The notes: a model not told the origin generated them from the letters alone. 64,000 nucleotides of DNA from Corbicula japonica (GCA_038501625.1 JAZAYU010000006.1:11082181-11146180); one strand, 5' to 3'. Counted from the stretch's first letter, positions 1-12,575 are shown. Program-made: numbers and translations.

Positions 1-104
1 ATGCCAAAGATTAATAAATGATTTTTTGTGATTTCCTTTTTGTCCAAAATACAATTGGAATTTTTGTCAATTATAAGACAATGTATTTCTTAACCCGTGT
101 TTTA

Positions 105-560
105 CGTAAAAGCGAAATATGCCTAATATCAGGGTAAGCAACACTAAAGCACACCCTCCACTCACAGCCAAAAAACAGGAAAGAGAGCATGATTTTATAA
201 AATGATCAGATATATATAAGCAACAACAAACAATTAAAGACAATCAGAAAATGTTGGGGGGTACATGTACCAGCTTGGAACGGTTATTGGAAAACAATTT
301 GCAACGGGGTTTAAACCAGGGTTCTATGGTGCACGAACCTCACACATGCCTTAACAGGTTATAATATGAACAAACAAGTACAAGTTGCCCTGTTGATAAA
401 CCTCCAAACTAACCATCAACCGACGATGTTGCATGCAAAAGCACACACATATAAAACAATAAAAGCCAATGGCGTTGTCCATTAGAACACCTGGAGTTAA
501 TTGTCTAAACATGATGACAGGATTAAAGAAAGATTGACTGGATTGTCAATTAGAAAAAGG
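105..560 (+). repeat. Interspersed repeat R1, copy
   Basis: Diverged copy of a repeat found at least ten times in this window. Landmarks in order are a CACAGCC block followed by an AGAGAGCATG motif, an AACAATTTGC(C/A)AC block, a TTTAAACCAGG block with TGCACNAACCTCACAC, and an AACAAGTACAAGTTG motif. I see no coding capacity and cannot assign it to a named family. Edges are approximate. Confidence 0.6.
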
Positions 561-639
561 GACATTCCAATTGCTACATATTTTCTTTAATGCTAAACAG
601 AAGACCTACCTTTAGGATATTTTAACCTCTCTACACTTG

Positions 640-1140
640 ATCGCTTGGCTTACCTTTGCAGGAGCGACTGATTTAAATGTTTAAGAAGGTTTCCGGAGAA
701 ATCGTGGAAAAGAACCAAAAAGCTCGATTTGTGTTTTTTTTATTCCTGTCTTTGTGTACTTACTGATTTAACTTCAGTCGATCTGATTTCAATGAAGTCG
801 TTGAATACCTGCCAATATCGCTTAACAGTGATTTGAACTACTTTAGAGTAGTAGTATGCTTTGCAGGCTACATTTTACACCTCTGCTTATTTGTGAACCT
901 GGTAGATGCATCCTGTAACATTTTGTTCATAAAATAATGTCACAAATATGATTGCTAGTGACCGTTCCAAGGATGTGCCCTTTCTGATTTCCTTTCTTTC
1001 TTATATTATTGTCTGTGTATAGTAGTCTAAATTAGGAAATTTATGAAATTCTTTGTTGTATTATTATGCTATCTGGTGTTCATCTTATTTCGTGTGTTGG
1101 GTTGTGTGTGTGTGGCGTTTCCTTATATGCTTATTTAACA
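640..1140 (-). repeat. Interspersed repeat R1, inverted copy
   Basis: Reverse-orientation, badly diverged R1 copy. The AGCTCGATTTG and GAATACCTGCCA blocks and the terminal GTGTGTGTGTGGCG block can be recognised. With the preceding copy it forms a loose inverted pair. Edges are approximate. Confidence 0.45.
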
Positions 1141-1314
1141 TTTTTATCACTGCCGATTTGTCTATGCAATATGGCGGCGGTGAAACGTCTCTTTTATTTT
1201 AAATTAACGCTGTTATATCTTCATCCCTCAGTTACTACATTTGACCTACGTTTTGTTTTCCTTTTTTTCTCAGCCCCTCATCATTCACTCGAACATTTCT
1301 ATTCAATATGGAAG

Positions 1315-1650
1315 AAATGCGAAAAATGCATTCCAGGAATTTCCACAATCCGGAAGACACAGCCTCCCCACACAGCCAAAATGTAGAAAGAAAGGGAAAG
1401 CATGGTTTATAAACAATATCAAAATACATGTAGTCACCACAAAAAGTAATGAATATGAGAACCCGATGGGTTACTGCCTTGGACGATCAGTGGTAAAACA
1501 ATTTGCCACTGGGTTGGGGTTTAAGCCAGGTTTTATGGTACAGCAACCTCACACTTAACCAAACAGGTCCTCATAAACAAACAAGTACAAGTTGTCTTGG
1601 TGCAATAACTCCAACCCATTCATAACTAGACAATGTTCGAAGATGGTATT
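1315..1650 (+). repeat. Interspersed repeat R1, copy
   Basis: R1 copy with clear landmarks: ACACAGCCTCCCCACACAGCC, CCCGATGGGTTACTGCCTTGG, AACAATTTGCCACTG, and AACAAGTACAAGTTGTCTTGG. Short open frames here fall inside the repeat and are not gene evidence. Confidence 0.6.
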
Positions 1651-2224
1651 GTTATTATACCAGATATTGACCTGTTTTGTAATTTATCTTTATTATGCCC
1701 TATATCTTATCTCCCTTCTCAGTTAAAATATGTTTTATTCCGGATATTCATTTTGATGAGAAATTTGGCAGTTGAAGCATATATTTATATATTTGTATGA
1801 GATTTGTTCTCTTTTTCAGTAAAAATCAATTTAAAAAATTGTATCATTCTGAATATAGGTGGATACCTTACAAACTCTGTATATAAACAATAAAGGGGTG
1901 GGGAATTATGCAAATTTCCAATTTTTCCTAAAAATCAGTATTGATTCTTTCAATATTTATACCCCAAAATCTCTGATAAAATAGGCGCAATTAAATAATC
2001 AAATATTTTTAAATCTATTGGTATATTAATATTATTTATTGTTTTGTAAAGCAACTACATAGCATTCTTAACTTGAACCATAATAATTCTTGCAGTTCGG
2101 AAACAACCAGATTTGGAAAATTATTGTTTCTGGAAACTTATATGATTTGAACGTCTCCCCATACTTGCAATCAATACTGTTATCATTCCATCCCTCAGGG
2201 ATTGTATTTTACCGTCATTTTTCA

Positions 2225-2350
2225 CTCCCCTCCCCACTCACCTAAATACTCTCATATAACATGCTCTCTCTCTCTTGCTCTATTCTTTTTCGCTGCGTGG
2301 GGATGCTGTGTTTTGTGAGTGTGGCGATTCCTGATATCCATATTTTACTC
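2225..2350 (-). repeat. Interspersed repeat R1, terminal fragment (inverted)
   Basis: Contains the ATGCTCTCTCTC run, the CTGCGTGGGGA block and GTGTGGCGATTCCTGATAT, which is the start of R1 read in reverse. Confidence 0.5.
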
Positions 2351-2545
2351 TTTTTGACAATTTCAATAGGGGTATAATGTATTTAAATAGTTTTTGTCAG
2401 TTCTTGTTATTAAATTGTTTATGTGTGTGTGTTTTTGTGATAGCTTGATTTTCTCTACTTAAATGTACAACACATTTCATTTTCAATTAGATATTCACCA
2501 AGCTTGCGACCTACGTAAATGTCTGTTGAACTTCAACACTTGTTA

Positions 2546-4854
2546 CAACCCGTTTTGTAATAAACACGAGAATTGTAATAATTATAACAATTCACGTTTT
2601 TATAACAAAACGGGTTGTAAGGTATCAACCACTATTGTAATAACGAGAATTGTAATAAATTGTCAAACTTAGTTATTTATGCCTAAAGCGTTTCTATCCG
2701 TAGATAAATTGTTTCTTTAGACAGAAAATTAGCACGTCCTTATTGTCCTTGATCAAGAGTTGACGGTCTCAAAATGACCAATGGCAATTCATGTCAATAA
2801 GCACGTGCTAATTTCTATTCAGAAAACAGTTATTCTGTGAATAGGATCATTTTTGGCAAAAATAACTAAGTTTCACATTTTATTACAATTCTCGTTATTA
2901 CAATACAATTCTCTTGATTACAAACGTGGTTAATATCTTTCAACCCGTTTTGTAATAAAATTTCAAAATGTAATTAAATCTAACACTTCCGTTCATTCAT
3001 ATATAATTTGAGTTTTAATCAATACTTGAAGGTCTCTAAATAATCAAGGACAATTCAGGTCAAAAAGGACATGCTAATTTCTGTCTAAAACAGTTATTCT
3101 ACGGACAGAAACTTTTTGTCAAAAAAAAGTTTTACATTTTATTACAATTCTCGTTATTACAAAAGTGGTTTATACCTTTCAACCCGTTTTGAAATAAAAT
3201 TTCAAAATGTAATAAAATCTAACACTTTCGTTCATTCATATTTAATAATTATTTGAGTTTTAGTCAATACTTGACAGTCTCTAAATGACCAAGGACAATT
3301 CAGGCCAGTAAGAACTTGTTAATTTCTATCTAAAGAAACAGTTACGGATAGAAACGTTTTTGGCAAAAATAACTGAGTTTCACATTTTATTACAATTCTC
3401 GTTATTACAAAAGTGGTTGATAGCTTTCAATCCGTTTTGTAATAAAATTTCAAAATGTAATAAAATGTTCGTTCATATATAAGCTGAGTTTTAATCAGAC
3501 GGTTTTAAATGATCAAGGGCAATTCAGTATGTACTAATTTCTGTCTAATTTCTGTGTTCCCCAAGGCTCAATTTTAGGGCCTCTATTTTTTCAATTATTC
3601 ATTAATGATTTGTCACAAGTCTTATCGACAGCTGTTAATAGCGCAGACTTGTATGCTGATGACACTACAATCAGTGACATCAGCTTTTCCAAAGATATAC
3701 TACAGCAAAATCTTCAGCATTCATTAGATATTCTTGAAATCTGGTGTAAAGAAAATGGCATGGTGCTTAACACTGAAAAAACAAAGGTCATTTTCATCAC
3801 AACTCCGCAAAAAAGAACCAAAATGGGAAATATTCAGCTAAATGTTAATTATAAAAATATCAGTTTAAAACTAACAACAGGAGATAAACTGTTAGGCGTA
3901 CATATACAAGATAATCTTAAATGGGATGTCCATGTTAATAGGCACTGGAGGAAATAACTTAAATAAACTACTCTCGTTATAAAAAAGAGCATGCAAAACA
4001 ATATTTGGACCAGAATATGTAAGTTTTAAGGATGCTATGAACAAAATAAATTCTCTTACTATTCACCAGAGAATTGTACTTCAGAAAGCCAAATTTATGT
4101 TTAAAGTGCATAATAAGCTTGTACCTGAATACATACAAGATATGTACCAATATAGGGAGTCATCCGGTTTCAATATAAGAAATTCCAGCTCTACAGAGTT
4201 TAAAGTACCGCGACCAAGAATAGAATTATTCAAGGAAAGCATGTCTTACTCTGGATCCAGGATTTGGAATAGTATACCGGAAAGCATAAGATTAAGTAAA
4301 ACACTTAATCAGTTTACCATTAATCTAACAAATTGGATAAAGCAGAACTAACTATGATACATACTTCCAAAAACCGCACACCTTTTTTTGATAATAATCA
4401 ATATAACTCTAATACATTGACTGTTAAACATTTTGATTATGATTATTTTGATGATTTCAATTAAACATGATTGATCATGTTCTTAACTTTTATCGATTGC
4501 GTTATATATGTATATTGATTTAATAATTTTTCATGTCTCTGTTTGTATTTTGCATATCATTGTTGTTTCTATGTTTTGTTACTACTGAATATATGTATGT
4601 ACTTATTAAGAGGGCCCCAAGGGAGATTAGTTATTTTGACTAATTGAGTTACCCTTTATAAATAAAGACATTCATTCATTCATTAAAAACAGTTATTAAA
4701 AATAGAGACTCTTTATGGCAATAAAAACATAGTTTCTCATTTTATTACAATTCTCGTTATTACAAAAGTGGTTAATACCTTTCAACCAGTTCTGTAATAA
4801 AAATGAAAATTGTTATAATTATTACAATTCTCGTATTTATTACAAAACGGGTTG
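2546..4854. mobile_element. Non-autonomous inverted-terminus element with internal satellite
   Basis: The left end starts CAACCCGTTTTGTAATAAA and continues with an ACGAGAATTGTAATAATTAT block. The right end is its near-perfect reverse complement for about 50 bp. TA is present at both outer junctions (2544-2545 and 4855-4856). The interior is a ~225-260 bp tandem repeat marked by ACAATTCTCGTTATTACAA at about 2884, 3141, 3390 and 4746. The last unit is interrupted by a LINE fragment. The element encodes no transposase, so it was probably mobilised by an unknown enzyme. The TA duplication and the arms are seen; the superfamily is not determined. Confidence 0.7.
3554..4684 (+). pseudogene. 5'-truncated LINE reverse transcriptase fragment
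   Basis: Translation begins in the RT palm (VPQGSILGPLFF), followed by the catalytic YADD box (LYADDTTI) and a thumb region ending in LGVHIQDNLKWD. After a frameshift near 3940 and an in-frame stop near 3985 the frame resumes (KRACKTIFGP). It ends in the C-terminal region shared by many animal LINEs, with SYSGSRIWNSIPESIR near the end. An AATAAA signal and an (ATTC)n tail at about 4660-4684 mark the 3' end. It lies inside the satellite of the 2546-4854 element. No clear target duplication was found. It is dead: truncated, shifted and interrupted. Confidence 0.85.
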
Positions 4855-4856
4855 TA

Positions 4857-7415
4857 ACAAACCCTTCACAAGACGCCGATCACGTTTTTTGTCATGCGAC
4901 AACTTTCTAAACTGCCCATCCAATCATAAGATACTCACGCAGCGTTCTACTTCAAAACGAGATGTTGCTGTCGATCAATATTTTGTCGTTGCGGGTTCCT
5001 TCTTCTTTTGGTTATTGAACTGAAAAGTTTGTTTTCTAAAGTTTAGATGTTAAATGTAGACTGGAAGCCAAAATCTGCCCGAAATTGAAATTTGTAGTAA
5101 AACCAGCGCAACTAATATGTATTTCTATGCAGTTATTATGATCTGTAACATAGCTAAAAATATATCTCCTTTAATGAACGATCATACATAATTTTTAGAA
5201 CATGAGAGATCTTTCTAGAAGACGCAAAATTTCCAGTTCAGAATGGCCGACTGGCTGACATTTAAACCAGAAATAGCTTGATTTTTCCAGAAATTATGCA
5301 AAAAAGCCTATCAGCAAATAATGTTCACCACGTATAGCGTTAAACGGCTCGCGAGGATATGAACATCGATGATGTTTTTCTCAACAATAGAGCATCAAGA
5401 AAGTCAAGTAGCGATACCAAGACACTCATAACACCAATACGAGACTAACTATAATGACAGTAATGTTTCGATCCAACTTAATTACAAATTTCATTTTTAG
5501 AATGCTTTCGAACTTAACAAAGCATGTCATTTGTTCAAGTTGCCAATTTGTTTTGATTTATTGCACTTTCAAATTAATGTTGTTGTTTTTTGTTAACAAA
5601 TGCAATAAAATAATCTATAAAAGCAATTAACAGTGTATTTTGAATGTACTTTTTTAAAACGCTTGAACAGTTTTAATCTAAAATATTAATAGCAAACTTC
5701 CATATTTAACTCACGTTTTAAATTTCAGTTCAACTCTGTATACTGGCAAGATATTGTTTGAAAGATATATAACTTTTAGCTTGGAAAATCAATAAGAAAC
5801 ACTTAAGGTATCATTCCGTAAATACACTGTACTGGCGTTGTAATCAATAGCTGCTTTCTACATGAATAAACTTATGTACATGTACTACTTACTACTTACT
5901 AGACATTTGCGTGCATTCGGCATCTGTTGAGGATTTAAAAGACAAAGACTAGAAGCAGAATCAACATTGTTTCATCTATAAAAACAATAAAACAGAAACT
6001 TTGAAATCCAATGTGACTATAGTTCAGACAGTTGATTCTGCCATCTAGGGGCAATTATTTGCTCATTGCTACAGCTTAAACATTATATAGTCTCACAAAT
6101 CAAAAAATTGTCTCAGCAGAATCTGTACTCTGCACATTTACGAAAAAAAAACCCAATCCAATCACGTATTCGGTTTACTGTTGTTGTAAATCGCTTGAAT
6201 ATGCCAGAATTAATTAGGAATCAGGCATCGCTAAGGGAGTGCTTGTGTAAATATACAAACATTTTATTTTATATATCGTTAGAAGTCACTATTCTAGACT
6301 TTGCAGATAAGAATGACTCTATCATAGACAATAAGATATACATTTAAGCCACTGAAAACGACAAATATGTAAATATTTGCCACCAGATGTTTATAACAGG
6401 ATCTTCATCCTCACACGTGCCCTGTCAGGTACTCATATTCACAAACAAGTACAAATTGCACAGGGTAATAATTTCCATTTAAAAAAAAAAAAAATTCAAG
6501 ATAACAATAGGCAATGCTACCCTAAATGTGCACACACATGTGCTGAAAGTTGACTGGTCGCCATTTCAGCCAATAAGATGCTTGAGATTTGAGACTGGTT
6601 TCCATGCTCAGTTTTATAACCTTGGGCAATAAACTTTACACGTCATGTCCGGCGACTTTGACTCCCACACCCGACCCTCAATCCCATATTCCATGAGCTA
6701 TCACAAAATACAACAATTATACTAAATAGTCACAAACGTAGTATTTATCTTTATTGATCACAAGAATATTCTTGTAAAGGAAGGAACCTTTGCGTTACAA
6801 AAAGTGAAGAGTATAGGAAAAATTCAATAACTACATGTAAACTTAAACGAAATTTTATCAGAGAATAATACACAAAAAATTCTGGCACATAAGGCAATTC
6901 AAACGAATATAATTATGAATGTATTACATCTTCTTAATAACAACAAGTAACACCAAAATCATCTACAATAGAATTATAATGCGAACTCGTTGTTGACAAT
7001 TTGAAGAGCATGTACCAGTTATACAAATTTTACAAATGGAAGTACAATTTGAAACGAAATAATTAATAAAGCCAACAAAGACGAAAGGTGTTCAGTATAA
7101 GTAGAAATTGCATACATGACCTTGTTTGAATGCAATCTTTAAATGAATGTAACATCACGTTATCTATCTTTAAGTTTTCAATTTGATTATCAGCTGGTCC
7201 GCTTAGTTAACCTCAAAAAATAAATGGTTACAATTAATAACTATTCAAAATTGTTGTTTTTTCGTAATAAAATACGCGAGACAATTTCTTCTCTAGTCGA
7301 AATTTATAAAACTAACACTGCAACTAATCGCAGACCTATTGACTAATTATGAGTAAATAAAATAATATGTATCATAACAAAGAAACAAATGTCCATAAGG
7401 CGTAAGCCCTGAAAA
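4857..7415. other. Stretch without a recognised gene
   Basis: AT-rich sequence. An R1 relic (AACAAGTACAAATTGC) is near 6450 and half of a snapback repeat lies at 6553-6625. An open frame of 93 codons at 6066-6347 resembles nothing I recognise and I do not call it a gene. Confidence 0.5.
6553..6625 (+). repeat. Single arm of the 17.6 kb snapback repeat
   Basis: CGCCATTTCAGCCAATAAGA through GTTTTATAACCTT matches the right arm of the perfect hairpin at 17599-17728. Only one arm is present here. Confidence 0.7.
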
Positions 7416-7421
7416 ATATCA

Positions 7422-7558
7422 ATCACATACACCATTCCTCTAGCGTCAGCGCCGCACCTCTGACTAGGATTTCCAGAATATGGCTGGTCACAATCCGACT
7501 CGACTGTCAGGCTGACAGGCAGAACAAAGACGTTGCCACAAAAGCAGTAATCAAAATT
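7422..7558 (-). CDS. WSC domain exon, C-terminal half
   Basis: On the minus strand a pyrimidine-rich tract ending TTATTACAG precedes an open frame that starts NFDYCFCGN, the central signature of WSC carbohydrate-binding domains. It continues with SGNPSQRCGADARGMVY, the usual SGN..Q.CG...VY end. The exon starts in phase 0. That matches the phase-0 end of the WSC first-half exon at 61398-61537, so WSC domains in this family are split at this point. The usual Cys before SGN is replaced by Tyr (PYSGN), a possible sign of decay. The 3' end is uncertain; no strong donor was seen. It might belong to a minus-strand gene with the exon at 24476-24711, but no matching first half was found between them. 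Confidence 0.65.
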
Positions 7559-7759
7559 CTGTAATAAGAAATAGATAATAAAGTTTTTTAACATATTATT
7601 AGCAACTATAAATCAACTATCGTTTATATACTCATATCATTTGTATCATTTATGTAGCAATAAAACGTTTCATACGAGTTTCTTGAAACTTTAACCTTAA
7701 TGAACAAACACGTTTCGTTAAAAGTAATGCCTGCCGTAAATTTGTTAACGAAAAAAGCG

Positions 7760-7985
7760 AATTATGCATATCAGGAATCGCCACACTAAACAAACACAGC
7801 CTCCCAACGCAGCGAAAAGGAAGAGAGGAAAAGAGAGCATGTTTGTTACAAGTATGTAAATTCAAATACGACGCCACAAACAGTTAACGAAAAAGGGAAT
7901 CCTTTGAGTTACCTCCTTGGAACGGTTAGTGTGGCAAAACAAATTGCCAAAGAGATTGTATGATGAACCCACACAGACTATCGTT
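7760..7985 (+). repeat. Interspersed repeat R1, copy
   Basis: GGAATCGCCACAC, ACACAGCCTCCCAACGCAGC and GAGTTACCTCCTTGGAACGG identify R1. It is truncated after the AATTGCCAAAGAG block. Confidence 0.6.
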
Positions 7986-8624
7986 GTTATAATTATTAGT
8001 AGCCGTATTAACTTATTAAACCAGTTTTTACATTTCCACCCATTCTAATAAAATGGTATAAAGTTGGAGATATTTTGATATTTGTCATTCTCGGTGGTCT
8101 TTCAAAGATCTTTTTTTTGAAAAATTCGCTTTTTCTATATTTTTTAGAAGCATGTGCCTGATTGTAATATTGTGATAACCTTAAATCTTTAGCAAAAATG
8201 GCCAAAAAAAATTCATAAAGATTTAGGGTCACAAACACCTATGTCACATTTATGATTAGTTGAAAAAAAAAATATTGGACACCGTTGTAAAAAGGTGTAA
8301 TCGGACATTAAAGTTAATGATTTTATAAAGAAAGCTTTTTTCAGTGCTGTCATCAGTTAAGTAATTTGAAGGTCGTTGAGCATGATACTTAGTACATTAC
8401 TTCTAAAATTACTGATGTTATTATATTTCTGCCAGTTTAAAGATAGGTGGTTTCAATATCCCAGCCAATAAGGTTTTGGATATTGTCCAATCACCGCCAA
8501 GGATATACTTCCTGCTTTTTTGCCTTAGGCGTTGTCTGTGATATGTAGGATTTATATTCTGAAATCAAGATTCTATTCTGTTTAGTTCCGCCCATTGTTT
8601 TCTCTTTTAGGGCAAACACATTCT
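7986..8624. other. Stretch without a recognised gene
   Basis: AT-rich, with no domain, RNA or clear repeat that I can support. Confidence 0.4.
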
Positions 8625-8945
8625 TTTATCTGGGGACCATTCGCCGCTGAACATGGAATTGTATTAATATGAAAATACCTCATTGAAGGTTCCACGTCCA
8701 TCGCCATATGCCTACCATCGTTTGGGATGGATCAAAATTGTACTGTTTATTGGTTTAAATATTGAGTTGCGCTCAACCCGGAGCTAGGCGGCGTGGGCAG
8801 TAATATGCATTCCCATTTCTGCCCATGAAAGGGTTCAATCAAACCGAGCCTGCAGTATTTTCAAATTTGTCGTGTTCGGTTCCTTCTAATATATTTAAAC
8901 ATGTTTTCCAGCCCCTCAAATAAAGTTCGATTTTACCTCTGTCAT
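8625..8945 (+). repeat. Interspersed repeat R2, copy
   Basis: Second repeat family of the window. Landmarks are GGGGACCAT..GCCGCTGAACATGG, ACCATCGTTTGGGATGGAT, TGAGTTGCGCTCAACCCGGA and AATCAAACCGAGCCTGC. Other copies are at about 21535, 24975, 25441 (partial) and 57735. It is non-coding and unnamed here. Confidence 0.65.
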
Positions 8946-9514
8946 TGCATTTGTGTAGTTTCCCTTCAATTACTCATTGACGCACTTTTCAGTTGTAAGT
9001 GCTCCCGCCATCGGTCCGCTCAGGATCCGAAATGGCCACGCACCAAGGTCAAAGTAACAGCCAAGATATGAAAAATCTACAATGTTTAGTTTAAATCTTT
9101 ATTTATTGGTAAGCTCTGTAAGTATTATTATTATTTCATTCAAACCCGAACATTAAAAAAAACCAAGAAGAATATTTGAAAGATATTTACCAAGCTTAGT
9201 TCGAAGCCTTATTGTAAAGAATATGATTAATTATTCCATAAAGATACGATTATTTAGTCGTATCCTGCTTATTGCTTTAAAGTCGGCATTATAATACCAT
9301 AAATAAAAAATTATGTTTTTAAAATAACACAACTTTTTTCCGACATATGTTTGCCTGGAAGTATCATGTGTGAAGAAACTATAAACTTAAGATGTTAATT
9401 TCTCCCGGTTATTCGTAAAAACCATCTGTAAATTTAAAAAGAAAGGTAATCAACATGATATTATACAGCGCTCTACAGGCCTGGTGATCAACCCATCTAC
9501 AGTTGATTATTATG
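8946..9514. other. Stretch without a recognised gene
   Basis: AT-rich spacer between R2 and R1 copies; nothing supportable. Confidence 0.4.
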
Positions 9515-10044
9515 CTTACCTCTTTGGTTGCACGACGGTGGCAGGGGTTTAAGAGTTTATGAAGGTTTATGGGGAAATATTTTCTTAAAAGAACCTAGAA
9601 GCTCGATTTGTTTCTTTTATCCCTGTCATCGAGATCTTGCTGATTTTACTCCAGGTGCTCTGGTCTCGGTAAGATCATTGAGTACCCGCCATTTGCCTTT
9701 GCAATGCTATTAGCTACTTATGTTTTATATGTTTTTGTGCTTTTGCATGCAACATTGTTTAGCCGATGGGTGGGTTGGAGTTATTTCACCAAGAAAATTT
9801 GTATTTGTTTTGTGATACGAGAACCTGTTGGAGCAAGTGTGAGGTTGGTGCACCCTAGAACCTGGTTTAAACCACAATTGGCAATTTGTTTTGCCACTGA
9901 CCGCTCCAAGGCGGTATCCCCAAATGTTCTCTTTTTCGTTGTTTGTGGAGTCCTATTTGAATTGACATACTTATAACAAACATGCTCTCTCTCTCTCTCT
10001 CTTCCTCTCTTCTTTTTGTCTGCTTGGGGAGGTTGTGTTTTGTG
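9515..10044 (-). repeat. Interspersed repeat R1, split by a BEL/Pao insertion
   Basis: Well-preserved reverse copy of R1. It breaks off at TTTTGTG (10044), where the BEL/Pao long terminal repeat begins, and resumes at 17028 as TTGTGTGTGTGGCGATTCCTG. The retrotransposon therefore inserted into an existing R1 copy. Open frames inside it are incidental. Confidence 0.75.
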
Positions 10045-10492
10045 TGTGGCGAAGTTATATTTTTTTCCACATAAATAAGTAAATTGATAATCAAAACAAC
10101 GATTTCAATGCGTCAAACTATTTAATATTTAATTTCAATTATTTATATTAATAAATCAATATGTTATATGTATTTTAATATTTTAAGCACTTTTAATTAT
10201 ATGATTTAAGTATCCTTTTTATCGTTTCACAATTTTGAACTTTTATATAACACTTTTTCTTTAACTTTAGCACTTTAACATTATTACACTTTTAGTCTGT
10301 CTTTAACACTGGTTCCTAACTAATCCTTTATTACTATAACGTCTGTTTTTATAGACTACTTAGTATGTTTTTAGTCACATGATTATTATGATAAGAGCAC
10401 CGGCGGTTTAAGTTATACCGTCTACACCGGCGGTGAAAGTTGATACAATCTACACCGGCGGTAAAATGTTGGTGATTCGCTTCTTCGCGACA
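10045..10492 (-). repeat. 3' long terminal repeat of BEL/Pao
   Basis: A 448-bp terminal repeat. It contains three copies of a CACCGGCGGT motif spaced roughly 30 bp apart near its plus-strand right end. Adjacent to it at 10493-10507 is CTCCCGCCGGGGAAA, which on the minus strand is a short purine-rich stretch ending in GGCGGGAG, in the place of a polypurine tract. The second copy is the interrupted repeat at 15233-17027. Confidence 0.85.
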
Positions 10493-10528
10493 CTCCCGCC
10501 GGGGAAAAACAAGTAAATCTAGTAGCAA

Positions 10529-11109
10529 CTAACAGTCCGAAATGTCACTGTATTCTGAAGTTTTAACATAAACTGGTTTTAGTAAGTCAATGTTGTAATC
10601 TTTAACTGATTCCTGTAGTTGATTTGTCATAGGTTGTTCCTTCAAGGCAGATATTTCTTCTAACAAATCGAAGCATGAATCATCCTCGCTAATACTATCA
10701 TAATAATTGTTGTTTCTGTCCATATTTGTCTTGTAGCGAGTGGCATTCAAAGCCATTTGTTTAGCATCAATGTCCGAATATTTATGTTTCAATATTAAAT
10801 GCCTGGACAGATAACTTCTTCTTATGAATTTAGCCGTGCAATTACTCTTGATGCACTTCCAAAACTCAATTGGGTTGTGTCGCTCTCTAAAGTGTCTTTA
10901 AAACTTCTACTGTGCTTGTAAATCTTATTACATTCACTGCAGGTGTACATTTTTATGTACTCTAAGTAACATAGTGAAGACATGTCTGCTTTAAATATAA
11001 GATATGTGCACGAGGAACTCGTGCTTTCAATATTTGGCGGTGAATATAATAGTAGAACAGAATTCGCGGTATAAATCACATGACTAAAATAATTTAATTG
11101 CCTATACAC
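10529..11109 (-). pseudogene. C2H2 zinc-finger reading frame downstream of BEL pol
   Basis: Two minus-strand frames (11109-10822 and 10792-10529) join by a one-base shift near 10880. The first holds YTCSECNKIYKHSRSF, the start of a C2H2 finger. After the shift comes a second finger with Cys-x4-Cys (CIKSNC), the hydrophobic core of SYL and His-x4-His (HLILKH). An acidic, Asn/Asp-rich tail follows to the stop at 10529. It lies between DUF5641 and the 3' LTR, where some retroelements carry an extra gene. Whether it is a native accessory gene of this BEL lineage or captured host sequence is unknown. As it stands it is frameshifted. Confidence 0.6.
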
Positions 11110-11290
11110 CGCTGTAAAATCTATTCTTTAAGTTTGCACCGTTGAGTTTTTAAATACAAAAGGTGTATTTTTAACATATAATATTAAGTTAAAACAAGAT
11201 AATTAAAAGCATGTCCATACTTCATAGTGTTAAATACCCTAAATTGAAAGTATGCATTACATTTTGTATTTACGCTTGTAATAATACTTA

Positions 11291-12575
11291 TTAATCGTAC
11301 TGGTAACTTTTAATTTTTTTTAAAGTTTTGATAGCAGTATTTCGTTTAGGCCGGGAGTCTATCTCCTGTTTTGAAGGTATAATCACATCTGTTTTATTTT
11401 GATCACTGTTGTTACACATTTCGATGGGACAGAGGAGCAATAAAGGCCTTTTAATTAATCGTCCGGATGACGTTTTTACACTAGCAGCACGTACAAAACC
11501 GTCTGCAATGGTATGTAACTGTTGGATTATACCTATTTTCCAACAACTACGTGGCAAGTCTTCTTTAATAAGAATTACGTTCCCTATACTGGGAGATATT
11601 TCTGATTGTATGCGACCAGTTTTTAATTGCCTATGTGTTCTCTCTCTTAAATTTAACAAATATTCATCCCGCCACAATTTCCAAAATAAGTTGATTAATT
11701 TATTTCCTTTCTGCCACAAACTTAATAACTTGGTGGCCGAACTTTCGCAAGGGATATAACTTTTGTCCTTGTCATCATCGTCTACATCAGGAACGCTCAT
11801 TCTTGGATCAAGGTTAAAAAATGGTTTGGCGTTAACGTTATGTTAGAATTTATGTCATTTCCAACGTAAACAAGTGGCCGGGAATTAACAACAGCTTCAA
11901 CTTCTTTCAACACAGTAGTTAACTGAATTAAGGTTAACAACTTTCGACCGAGCGTTTTACGCAATGATCGCTTTACTAAACCTACTAAGCGCTCTTAAAA
12001 TCCACCATACCAAGGCGCTCGTTCAACAATAAAATGCCATCTTATTCGTTTCTAGGCCATATAATTTAACACGTCTTCACTTTTTAATACTCGTTTCCAT
12101 AATAAATCAATTGCGGTACTTGCCGTTTTAAACTGTAATGCATTGTCTGAGATTATAGCGTTTGGCACACCTCTTTGAGAAATGAACCTTCGAAATGCAA
12201 GAATAAATTCTTCAGAAGACATATCTTGCACTATTTCCAAGTGTATAGCACGTGTAACTAAACATGTGAACAAGCACACCCATACTTTCTTTTGTTCATT
12301 TGATGTCATAATATATAGCGGCCCGAGATAGTCAAGCCCAGTATTTGTAAATGGCGGTGATGACGTCACTCGTGACTTAGGTAAAGGCGGCATGTCGGGA
12401 ACTTTGTACGGACCACCTTCACAACGTCGACACACACGACACTCCCGAACGACTGATTTTACTATTGCACGTCCTTGCGGGATCCAATATTTGTAACGCA
12501 GACTACTGAGCGTTTGTGAAACGCCCGAATGCAAAATTTGCACATGGTGTTTTTCAACTAATAGTTTGGTAATTT
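11291..12575 (-). pseudogene. BEL/Pao integrase and DUF5641 (end of pol)
   Basis: Read on the minus strand as one frame with three stops. At the start is the zinc-binding region (KLLVEKHH, QILHSG, CRVCRRC). Then comes the catalytic core: first Asp in TGLDYLGPLY, second Asp in ISDNALQFK, and the Glu in ERLVGLVKRSLRKTLGR. The Trp expected before that Glu is a TAA stop. Other stops are a TAG after NYMA (near 12050) and a TGA after FLTLIQE (near 11798). The DUF5641 domain follows (FWKLWRDEYLLNLRER, PRSCWKIGII, RLIKRPLLLLCPIE). It would insert the cDNA of the element, but this copy is dead. The upstream end is cut off at the repeat beginning at 12576. Confidence 0.9.

Noticed and set aside
9528..9976. 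Frames inside the R1 copy
   Set aside because: They are in a non-coding repeat with many diverged copies that do not keep the frames open.
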